DNA of 64,000 nucleotides, taken from Takakia lepidozioides (taxonomy: Eukaryota; Streptophyta; Takakiopsida; Takakiales; Takakiaceae). Below are positions 20,470 through 29,803 of the stretch, one piece after another; within the stretch, counting starts at the first letter, position 1; each line of letters starts with the position of its first letter. Where the stretch lies: the NCBI GenBank assembly GCA_030704615.1, contig CM060734.1, positions 38,208,042-38,272,041 on the forward strand, in the 5' to 3' direction. The notes under the pieces were generated by a model. That model searched no databases. It had not been told where the DNA came from and saw only the letters and a list, made by a program, of their open reading frames with translations. The position numbers and the translations under genes are program-made.

Positions 20470-22440
20470 TCTTGGAGTTTTGATATTCATAAAAAATGTA
20501 CTATTGTGTTTCAATTATCATCTGGAGTGTCAAAAGAGATTGGAGATGTTATCTATGTTCATAGATTGACAAAGAACCTATTGTCAGTTAGTCAGTTAAC
20601 TGAGCAAGGTCTTACGGTTGAGGTTTCTACCAGTCATTGTTGGTTGAGCTGAGGTAGTTCAAGATGCAACAACTTGGTTAGGGCAGTCTAGACTTTACAT
20701 GTGGATTGTAATACACTCTCAAGCAGAGTGACCTCGGCCATTAGAAACTTGGACATGTCTCAATGCAAAGTTTGGCATTCATGTAAGCTAACAATCTGGT
20801 TGAAGCGTGGATCTTACAGGAGATCGGGTCTTGCGTTTCTGTGACGGATGTGTGTATGGTAAACACCATCGCAACTCATTTCCAAAGATGGAGGCTCTCG
20901 AACAAAGAAAGTTATTGAGCTGGTACATAATGATCTATGTTGTCGCGCACCTCGCTTCGGTAAGCTCCCCTTCAAGTCATAGTTACTCACTTTGATGCGC
21001 GCGCCAAACTCCCAACCTGGCCGTCGAGCCAACTTGGAGCTTCGGCTGCTCATCGGGACATAACGGTCCCCCTTTCTTCCCCCAACAGACCCTCTACCAA
21101 TTTGGGCCTAGTGGAAATTCCCTTTTGGTGGATGGCAGTCCGGAATAGCTCCCCACTCCTTGATCGTTTTTCGGCTCGCTCGCTTACTCATTAGTTTTTT
21201 GTCACCAACGGGCTTGCACCGTTCTCGGGGTTACTACTCCCTATATATTCTTCTGTGACTGTCCGCGAGGGTTTCACAAACAACCATGCCATTTTATGGC
21301 AAACCACCACGAAGACCCTCGATTCCCGGTGATGAGTTGCGGTGAGTCTTGGCCCACCCACCACGGCCCCATTGGACCGTGGTGAGTCCCAAGACTTCCC
21401 ACGACTCCCACCACAAGGTCTCCGCCCCATGGTGAGTCCTATGTCACCCCCACTAAGTCTCACTAAGCTACCACCACCCCTTGTTGAGCCACCCCCACCG
21501 CAACCCGGTGTGCGGGGCTCCACCTAGTGAGTGCCTCCGCCTCCTTGAGTGCCTTGGGTACTCAAGGTTGCTTCAGCCCCCCGTACCTATTGTTGCCACC
21601 GCCCCAACCACAGGGGCAACCCCTCTGCGTCCTGACCCCCTGCCCTTAAGGCAAAGGGCCGCGACATATGTGGTCATATGTCGTCTGAATCTCATGGATG
21701 TGCAAAATATTTCCTGACCTTCATTGATGAGTTTTCCAAGAAAATATTTATTTACATGATGTAAAATAAGTTTGGAGTTCTTGATAGGTTCAAAACGGTC
21801 AAAGCTTTGGTGGAGAATCAACTGGAGAAATGATCAAAATACTTCGGTGTGATGGCGGTGGTAAGTCAATCTCAAGGAATTTTAATCAATTTTGTAAGGA
21901 GAATGGTATTGTGAAACAATCAATCACACCATATACGCTAAAGCAGAATGAAGTTGCAGAGATAAAGAATCGAACGTTTATTGAAAGTGTGAGGTGTATG
22001 TTGCAACACATGAGATTGGACCACGTTTCTGGGCAGAAGCAGTGGCGACTGCAACATATCTCCATAATCGACTTCCAAATAAGACAATATCTGCAAAGAC
22101 ACTTAAAGAGGTTTGGAAGGGTGAGAAATCTTAAAGTGATCATTTGTGAGTGTTTGGTTGTATTATTTTTGCTCATGTTCCAAAAAGGATAAGGAAGAAA
22201 TTGGATGTAAAAGCAATCAATTGTATCTTCATTGGTTATTGTGAAGAGATCAAAGGGTATAAGTTGTATAACCCTGAGTGCAAGTATCTAATCATCAGTC
22301 GTGATGTTATATTCAATGAGTCTAGGAACTTTCATCAGGAAACAGTAGTTCCAAGTTTGGACTATGAAAAAGAGAACTTGGCTCTAATTCATAAAGATAA
22401 AATGGAAGAGGAGATTGTTGAGGAGATTGTTAAGGTTCGC
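20470..22440 (+). pseudogene. Copia pre-integrase and integrase, split by a solo LTR
   Basis: Before the insertion, VIYVHRLTKNLLSVSQLTEQ (20551-20610) and CDGCVYGKHHRNSFPKMEAL mark the end of the protease region and the pre-integrase zinc module. After it, HGCAKYFLTFIDEFSKK-like sequence (from about 21690), ILRCDGGGKSISRNFNQFCKENGI (21838-21906) and the C-terminal FIGYCEEIKGYKLYNPECK (22231-22290) are integrase. Stops and frame changes are frequent. The insertion at 20941-21666 lies between the zinc module and the core. Confidence 0.75.
20941..21666. mobile_element. 726-bp solo LTR nested in the copia element
   Basis: The segment starts TGTCGCG and ends CGCGACA, a perfect 7-bp inverted repeat with TG...CA ends. 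It is flanked by a perfect 5-bp duplication, TATGT at 20936-20940 and 21667-21671. Removing it and one TATGT restores the copia integrase reading (…HNDLCGHMSSESHG). It is GC-richer than the host element and has a TATA-like CTATATATTC at about 21238. It encodes no protein. The parent retrotransposon family is not otherwise seen in the window. Confidence 0.9.
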
Positions 22441-23597
22441 CGACCTTGACTTCTTGTCTAGCCTTGTACCTCTAGTCTTATCTCTTGTTTGTGTTCAGTC
22501 ATGTTCTCGTCCTTGAAAATTTGACGAGACTAAATTTTGTTCTTTAGTTAGTTAAGATGGAAGGCACATTTGCGGAAATGGTCACCACATTGCAGAGTCT
22601 TCAGCTCCAGATGCAAGAACTTCGTACATCTACCGCCCAATTGCAAGCTGATCAGTCTCAAGATCTTGGCAACGCTTTCCACAATTTGCAACAACAAATT
22701 TTAGAGTTAAAAGAGTCGAACAATGGATCTTCAACCATACGAGTCCCTACTGCAACAGCTCCTACTGCAACGGTTTCTCTTCAACAGATTACGAGATAAC
22801 CAAAGATCAGTATGCCCAAGAATTTTGATGGGACGAGATCAAGATTTCGCGGTTTTGTTCAACAAGTACGACTGTTCCTACGACTATATCCACAACGCTA
22901 CCCCGATGAAGGTATTCAAGTGGAATCCGTGGGCACTCTTCTATCAGGCACTGCCATATCTTGGTTTGCACCGCTATTAGAAAAAAAATTGCATTTACTA
23001 TTTAATTTTAAAGCATTCATGTCCGAGTTCACTGCAACGTTTGGAGAGAATGATAGAGAGAGAGTTGCAGAAACAAAGATGCGAAATCTTCGACAAGGAG
23101 CACGTCCTGCTTCCGTTTATGCTGCCAAATTTCGACAACTTGCGTGCGCCCTCGACTGGAATGAGACGAGCCTCATTAGTCAGTTTCGATGTGGACTAAA
23201 AAATAATGTAAAAGATTTGTTGCTGACAATGTCAAACGTGAGCACACTGAATGAATTCATCACCCAAGTCATTGCATGCGATAATCGTTTGTTCGAAAGA
23301 CGTCAAGAAAGCGATTTGGATTGTCAACGACGCATCATGTCACTGCTACTACGACACCAAATACAATGATCCATCAGACATCCAGTAGTGATCCTATGCA
23401 GATTGATGCTGTCCGATTCAAACCATTGACGCCACAAGAAAAACAAAGACGGCGCTCGAATGGATTATGCCTCTATTGTGGAGAAGAAGATCACATAGCA
23501 TTAAACTGCCCCAACAAGAAAAGATTCAAAGCTCGGGGCACAACTCAAGTGTTCGATACGAGGAGGTCGGAAAACGACGATGTTCAGTCACAGTAGG
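22437..23597 (+). pseudogene. Ty3 LTR end plus gag fragment inside the copia element
   Basis: The first 80 bases match the 3' end of the Ty3 LTR at 11078-11158. After a short leader, an ATG at 22557 begins an N-terminal glutamine-rich coiled segment (MEGTFAEMVTTLQSLQLQMQ). Then comes a retrotransposon Gag domain (PKNFDGTRSRFRGFVQQVRL, SWFAPLLEK, AFMSEFTATFGE, YAAKFRQLAC) and a CCHC zinc knuckle CLYCGEEDHIALNC (about 23467-23508). Frames shift at about 22800 and 23350. Copia RT resumes at about 23598. Its LTR end suggests that it belongs to the same family as the methyltransferase-bearing element, which lacks its own gag. Confidence 0.75.
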
Positions 23598-25030
23598 GAC
23601 CATGCGATTCTTGCATTTGATGCCATTGAAAATCTTGAGGTACATCATATGGATGTATATACATCCTTTCTCAATAGAGATCTTATGGAGGAAATATGCA
23701 TGGACCAGCTAGATAGATTTGCTGTAAAATGGAAAGAGGGGATAGTGTGTAAACTCCTAAGTCCTTGTATGGTTTGAAACAATCCCCTAGGGCGTGGAAT
23801 GACAAGATTGATGCATATTTCATGGCTGAAGAGTTTAAGAGGGGCTCTGCTGATCATAGTGTTTACTATAAGAGGGCTCATGAAACTCTTGTGTGATCAT
23901 AACATTGTATGTTGATGATCTGATCTTGGTATCTAACGACTTGGCTATGTTGAAACACATACAGAGTAATATCTCAAATGAGTTTGAGATAGTGGATCTG
24001 AAAAAAATCATGTGATAATGTATTGATCAGGCTTTTGTGAAAAGACAAAGTGATATCTCAAAGAAGTTTGAGATGGTAGATCTGAAGAGATCTAGTACTG
24101 CTTGGGGTATCGGTATCTCGTGTTCGACAAGACCGAACGATTTACCTGAATCAGCGTAATACCCTTGAAGATATCTTAAGACGCTTTGGCATGGCTAAAA
24201 GTATGCCGGTAAATACCCCATTTGTCCCAAATTGCAAACTCTAAAAAAAGATGAGTCCTAAGAGTGCTGCAGACTTGGAGACAATGAGAGATATTCCCTA
24301 TCAGAGTATTGTGGGAAGTCTCATGTATGCAATGGTCTATATTAGGCTAGATATTGCACAAGCAGTGGGGGTCATATGCTAATTTGTGGCTAACCCTGGG
24401 CAACTCCATTGGGTTGCAGTAAAGCGGATTTTCTGTTATCTGAGAGTCACACTAGACTATGGTCTGTGCTTGAGAAAGAACAATGATAAAGTTCAGTTGG
24501 ATCAAGTGGGTTCAGATGGTATCTCAGATAGTGCTTGCTAAAGTACAGAGCTATACGGTTATTGTGATGCAGATTGGGCTGGTAATGTTGATGACCGTCA
24601 TACTACATCTGGCTATGTTTTTATGCTAGCAAATGGAGCTGTTAGCTGGAGAAGCAAGAAGCAATCTACAATTGTTATGTCATCAACTGAGGTAGGATAT
24701 ATAGCTACATCTCAAGTTACAAGGCAAACATTATGGTTATCATCATTTCTCTCAAGTATTGGTCGTCCACAGGGGATATCATGGTAATATATGATGATAA
24801 CCAAGGGTGTAATGCTCTCTTTAAGAATCCAATATTTTATGCTCGCACAAAGCATATTGAAATTCATCATCATCTAGTACGAGAGAAGACTGAAGCTGGA
24901 GTTGTCATGCTGGTATATTGCAACACCAACAACATGGTTGCAGACATACTGACAAAAGGGCTCAGTGCTGAAAATCATGAACGCTTTCAAGGGTTGATGG
25001 GAGTAGTTAAGTGTTTAACTTGGTAAATCG
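23598..25030 (+). pseudogene. Copia RT and RNase H remnants
   Basis: It begins mid-RT with HAILAFDAIENLEVHHMDVY (about 23601), then LCKLL...PRAWNDKIDAYF in shifting frames, LYVDDLILVSNDL (active site YVDD, about 23908) and, after a damaged stretch, RNase H as YCDADWAGNVDDRHTTSGYV (about 24562-24620) and MSSTEVGYIA. The tail NNMVADILTKGLS is the usual copia C-terminus, close to TGG TAA at 25021-25026. The N-terminal third of RT is missing, where the Ty3 gag fragment sits. Confidence 0.82.
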
Positions 25031-25041
25031 TTGAGTGGGGA

Positions 25042-25414
25042 TGTTGGAAATCAACTCCTTATCAAGTTACTGCTACTCAGAGTTACTGTGATGACAAGTC
25101 AGGCTTCTATAATAGCAGTGTTGACAAGTCACAGTTAACAATAGTCGAGATAAGCCTCAATTAGCTAAAAGATAGCTAAAGTTAGCTTCAGTTATTAATG
25201 ACTCAAGTCATTGTACCAGAATAGCAGGTGGAGATAACTTAAGTAAAAGCATGGAGTTATGCTATAGTTATCTCAGCTATTCTTGAATTAGACTTTGAGT
25301 ATAAATAGGGAGAGTTCGGAGGGTGGACAGGCAGCTTGTTGTGGTCCTATGGTTGGGTGGAGAGTTTTGAGTAATCAATTCATCTTTATCTCTATTCTCT
25401 GTCGAATTCCAACA
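25042..25414 (+). repeat. Copia 3' LTR
   Basis: It is preceded by the purine tract GAGTGGGGA (25033-25041). It begins TGTTGGAAATCAACTCC and ends GAATTCCAACA. It contains a TATA-like GTATAAATAGGGAG at about 25300. Confidence 0.9.
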
Positions 25415-27650
25415 CTTCCAGGGTGTATGATCCTTATCTGTGCTGGAGATCCTTATCTGTGCTGGAGCCCACGACCCTCTGACACGGGATCTTCAGAATT
25501 TTTATTCCCAATTCAGATAATTAGTACTGGTACAAATCTGTCCCCATCCATAGTTAACCTGAGTGTTGTGGACAAGGGAGATTTTTAAATGAAAACACGA
25601 GATTGAATGATGCTAGAGTGGACAAATTGTCTTAATTGATATTTATGAACTCCCCAATTTGAATTAGGAGGTACTCTTCTGTACACTGATCACTCCTAAT
25701 CTCATTAAGGGCTTTGTAAGTACATATATCACATGGTGATCTTCTACTCCAGGGATAGCCTGCCTGCTCAAGTGTGAGCGCCTGAGGAACCGGCAACATT
25801 AACTCCTGTCGTTCGCTGCAAGAGAGTCGCAAATATATTGTGGATGGCTTCATGCAGGATGGCGTGAGTGGCCAGTGGCGCCGATATCGTGCATAACATC
25901 TGTGAGCTTTCAATGGTGAACCCAAGTTGGTTCCAAGGACATTGCGATCAGTCCTGAAGATCCTGGCACAAAAGAGCTCTAGCTAGTGCTTGCAATTAAT
26001 TAAATTGTGTACTTTCTTTGAACATTAAGTTACAAATGATTTTGTTACCTACATTATTGCTTACTGCACAGTAAGTGAGCACAACGATCAGAAAGGTTAA
26101 TGACCAGGTTTGAAGGGCGGCTCAATACCTCGACATTCATGTTGCAGGGCACTGTTGACAATTGCCCACGTTATTTGAAGGAAAAATCGCGCCTTGTCAA
26201 AGGGCAGGAAGGGTGTCAATTGATGGTAACGACTTACAGTAGCAATGAAATCAAATGATCTAGACTGCAATGAGTATCGTATGCAGATAAAAGCTCATGG
26301 CTATTGTGAACCAAAATTTTGAACTGCTTGGATTGACCTGCACGAAGTCGTAACTTTCATGTACGTGTGAATGAACCACGACGGTACATACTTGTATCCT
26401 CTCGAGCTAGTGTCTGTTGAAAAACACTGGAGGAACCATATGGATATTGAAACCTGCACCTTTGCAGCAAGCTATAGCTGGTAGGTACTGCATGATATGT
26501 TGTATAATGATGAGCTTTAAGAATGTTTAACAAGTATATCTATGTACACTTACAATGTAAACTCTTTGAAAGGCTAGAGGTTCGGCTGTCTAAGTGGTTG
26601 TACCGCCAACCAGGAAAAATCCAAAAAACCTTACCGCCCCTTGGATTAAGAGCTTCATCTTGTGTAGCTACACGAAAATCTCCACCGAACCTTGCAGTAG
26701 CAAGACTCAGGATGTTATCACTGAAAATCTCGATAAACTCCATGGATCCACACGGGCCGGTCGGCATCATGACCAGGTTCAGTGAGTCCCCATAAAAAGA
26801 GCCTTGACGCGAGTGAGTGGATCCGATCATCTACAAATCTGGCCAGCGTTGCAACTTGCTCCTGCAGAGCGACGACGTCTTCGTCGACCTCAGCGTCCAT
26901 TCTGGTCTTGGTCCAGCCCTGACTACAGTGAAGTGAAAGTGAAATTGTACAGATGCCAGGCATGCTGCAAGACCTGCTTCACTTTTGCTTTTCAGCATCC
27001 TGGAAGCACCAGTTGTCCACATCTTCTAGCCACTAGGAGTCTTCTCATCGCCTCTGTGCAGCGCGCCAACTTGCACCGTGAAGCTTCCTGGTTTTACCAC
27101 AGGTTATCAATCCATGGTTGTAGACACAACCCCCAGAAATCCAACGGTCAGGGTACTTTGAGACTGGGACAGTTTTGGCGCTGACGATCCCAAATTTACA
27201 ACAGTTTTGCCGCCTGACCTCTCCCGCCTTCGACAGTAAATAGGGCCACGCTGGACAACACTCAAAGTGGCGCTCCTTCAAGGACGGTATGACATCCAAC
27301 CCATCCCATCTCCACATGTTCCGCATGTTTTCGATAACCGATTCATAGTGCAATTTGCAATACACTCTGTGCGATTACTTCCATGGAGGTTACTTGACAC
27401 TTTGATTTAATACCTATTTACAAATATAAACATTTAAAATTTACAAATATACAAATCTAAAATGCATGCTCATTCCGACGAGTTCTACCAAAGAGAGAGG
27501 AACCTGCTGAGCAACCAAAGTATGCGTTGACTATGTATTGAATCTACAGAACCGGACACACCCAATCAACAATAGCCTTTCAGTACAATACAATTTCCGT
27601 AAACGGGAACTAGCTATACCACAAAAAGATGAAGTAAAAAAGTATGACGC
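25415..27650. other. No gene recognised
   Basis: Short open segments exist on the reverse strand: 25632-25925, 26718-26963 with an amphipathic DEDVVALQEQVATLARFVDD stretch, and 27045-27365. None has a known domain and stops separate them. They could be decayed exons of one reverse-strand gene, but I cannot support that. Confidence 0.4.
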
Positions 27651-27654
27651 CTCC

Positions 27655-27820
27655 CAAAGCAAGCGTAACTTATGGTGTCTTTTCACCCCAAAGGGCTAGT
27701 GCCTTCCGCTAGGAAGTTGGACACCTTTGTGACACCAAGGGTAGATTGAACGGACAACCACTTCCGAGGTGGTATGTGCCCCTTACCAGTGGGCTACAAC
27801 TTGGTTGTCGCTGCACCACA
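27655..27820 (-). mobile_element. tRNA-derived SINE, copy B
   Basis: On the reverse strand the head reads TTGTAGCCCACTGGTAAGG (A box TAGCCCACTGG), about 30 bases later GTCCGTTCAATCTACC (B-box like), and then a short body. It lies directly downstream of the HUH-nuclease fragment. Its body differs from the SINEs at 2020 and 33300, so it may be another subfamily. Confidence 0.55.
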
Positions 27821-27880
27821 TTAAAAAAAAATCCGTACTACATCTACCATTTCCAACACATGCGGCTCGATCATTGCCTT

Positions 27881-28553
27881 CTAGATCAATTGAGCTATGT
27901 TGAAGTCCATGCTGTTATTTTTAAACGGAACGACCAAAGATGCTACAGAATAAAACTGACCAAACTTCAACATATTGAACAGAACACGGGGCAGGGCAAT
28001 ACCAAGTTGTCTTCCCATTTTGTGCTTCGACCACATTTGTGCACGTTCCAGTAGATTTTGATATGTCAGACACACTCGGTTTTTAATTGATGAAGCGCCA
28101 TACTTGACATACTCATCAAGCCCATTCTGCATTTGTTCAACACTAATATTGCAATGTACAAATTTGAAACCAGGTTTGTAAATATTCTTCAAACAATAAC
28201 CAACCATCCCAATAAAAGTGTGTAGGTCTTTTCCACGAAGGGCTTTGCAATGAATTATCAGGTGTCCGGGAGGCGCACTTTTGGGATCATCCCATCCAAG
28301 TTCTTTTTTGATCAGTCTATTTAACATCAACAAGCTAGAAACATAGAGCGTACAAACCATTTGTAAGTGAAGGTGAAATAATGTGTCACCCCTTTCCAAT
28401 GCACACACTCTGGAGATGCAGACGCAGTCGATGAAATTCTTCATCTTCTGTAAGCAGCTGACTATCTGCTGCACCGACACCAATGGTGACACTAGCTTCC
28501 AAATATTTTTCAGTGCTCTTGCATTTTTCCTTTGACCTCTCCCTAGCCGCTGC
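27881..28553 (-). pseudogene. HUH endonuclease (replitron-like Rep) gene, interrupted
   Basis: On the reverse strand the main frame has FHLHLQ (the HUH metal-binding motif, about 28357-28378) and 57 residues later VGYCLKN (Tyr nucleophile motif YxxK, about 28184-28204), with HLIIHCKALRGKDLHTFIGM between them. Rep-type HUH nucleases nick single-stranded DNA and join it to the Tyr. The N-terminal part (EKYLEASVTIGVGAADSQLL) lies in a second frame, with a frameshift near 28395-28415. The first codons lie at 42732-42746, across the hAT insertion: ATG at 42744-42746 reads into the 8-bp duplication and then into this segment. Replitron is the nearest eukaryotic group I know; the assignment rests on motifs only. 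Confidence 0.65.
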
Positions 28554-28563
28554 CAGGGTTGCA
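28546..28563. repeat. hAT left target-site duplication and TIR
   Basis: Bases 28546-28553 (GCCGCTGC) are the duplicated target and 28554-28563 (CAGGGTTGCA) the terminal repeat. CAGGG is a common hAT terminus. Confidence 0.75.
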
Positions 28564-28566
28564 CAC

Positions 28567-28622
28567 GTCAGTGACGTCACGTCACGTCGGACCTGACGCT
28601 GACGCGACCAACGTCACGTCAG
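28567..28622. repeat. Left subterminal GACGTGACG-type block
   Basis: A dense cluster of TGACGTCACGTCACGTC, CTGACGCTGACGCG and ACGTCACGTCAG lies just inside the left TIR. The right end has the matching inverted block at 42636-42708 (GACGTGACGTGACG, GACGTGACGCTGTCGCG, CCACGTCACGTCC). Such subterminal motifs are candidate transposase-binding sites; several contain ACGT cores. Confidence 0.75.
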
Positions 28623-28784
28623 TTTTGCCGAAAAATCAGTAAAACATGAGTTACGTGAAAAATATGCCACGTAGGTGGACACGTTGTATTCCAAGCGACA
28701 CCTTGGCAAATGAATGAATTGTTTTATAAATTACTACATCCGCCAATAGTTGAGGTCATTTTTAAATCATTATTGTTAAATTGG

Positions 28785-29450
28785 TGCAACCTCCAAATGG
28801 TGGTGGTCGCAGAATTTATCTTATTTTTTAATAGTTGCGACCACCAGTAGAGAGGTTATCGCAGCATTTTTTGTTTTTTAAAAATAGATGCGACCACCAG
28901 CAGGGGTGGTCACATTTTTTTCTTTTCTTAAACAGTTGCGACCACCGCTACTGGTGGTCGCACAATTTTTATTTTATTTGTAATAGGTGCGACCACCATC
29001 AGGGGGGTGGTCGCAACATATTTCTATTTTTTAATATCTACGACCACCAGCATGGGGGTGGTCGCAGCATTTTTCTGTTTTTTTAATAGGTGCGACCACC
29101 AGCCAGGGGGAGTCGCAGAATTTTTTTTTTTTTTTTTTTTAAATATTCTCTGTGACCACGAGCATGGGGGTGGTCGCAACATTTTTCATTTTTTTAATAG
29201 GTGCAGAAATTTGTTTAATAGGTGCGACCACCAGCAGGGGGGTGGTTGAAGAAATTTTCTGTTTTTTTAATAGGTGCGACCACCAGCCGGGGGGTGGTCG
29301 CAGCAAAATTTTGTTTTATTTATTTTTAAATAATCTCTATGACCACGAGCATGGGGTGGTCGCATCATTTTTTTTTTTTTAATAGTTTTTATAAAAAAAT
29401 AACATGCGACTTCCTCGTGCGACCTGGAGCGGTCGCAGCATTGGATCTGA
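28785..29450. repeat. Palindrome array L, upstream of the transposase
   Basis: About eleven units of 45-65 bp, each an interrupted palindrome TGCGACCACC - 6 to 10 nt (often AGCAGGGG) - GGTGGTCGCA, are separated by T-rich spacers ending AATAGG. Each could fold as a stem of 10 bp or more. The array ends about 35 bp before the TATA box of the transposase gene. Confidence 0.85.
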
Positions 29451-29484
29451 TTCGTCAAGCGTGTGAGGCATGGAGGCTGGAGGA

Positions 29485-29493
29485 TATATAAGG
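29485..29493 (+). promoter_or_regulatory. TATA box of the hAT transposase gene
   Basis: TATATAAGG lies 311 bp before the ATG at 29804 and just after palindrome array L. The same kind of box follows the other two arrays. Confidence 0.55.
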
Positions 29494-29803
29494 TGGTCCC
29501 AATGCCCCTCACTTCTTTTGTGGCAAACACTTTTGTGGCGAGTGAATATTCTCTATTCTTTGAGCAAGAGTGTAAGCCCAAAAGAAGGGTGCGGACCGTT
29601 TGCTGTTGTGGCTTCCACCAGAGCCACTGCAGCAAATTATCGAAAAGCACAATACTACATGGTGCATTGATCCACTTGGATTGATGTCGTAGTGTTGGGC
29701 CATCGCATTCTGTTTTAACTTCTATTGCTCTTGATAAATCTACCAAGTACACTAGTGTTCTTTGTTCAACCTTAAGTCTGTGGTTAGGGTTTTGGGTGTG
29801 AGG

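Larger units (their letters stand above)
18884..25414 (+). mobile_element. Copia element with both LTRs and nested insertions
   Basis: A 6.5-kb copia element bounded by LTRs of 377 bp (18884-19260) and 373 bp (25042-25414) that begin TGTTGGAAATC and end TTCCAACA. Flanking 5-mers CTTCA (18879-18883) and CTTCC (25415-25419) are a near-perfect target-site duplication. Inside are decayed gag, protease, integrase, RT and RNase H. Nested in it are a 726-bp solo LTR (20941-21666) and a Ty3 LTR-end plus gag fragment (about 22437-23597) that replaces the N-terminal RT. Many stops and frameshifts show that it is dead. Confidence 0.88.

Noticed and set aside
21191-21527. Overlapping open frames on both strands in GC-rich sequence, one proline-rich
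   Set aside because: They lie entirely inside the solo LTR at 20941-21666 and have no recognisable domains; high GC content explains the open frames.
26523-27365. A reverse-strand multi-exon gene
   Set aside because: Open pieces are short, stops separate them, and no domain or splice-site series links them.
28835-29382. Open frames rich in CDHQ/FFF-type repeats
   Set aside because: They are translations of the palindrome array and its T-rich spacers, not genes.
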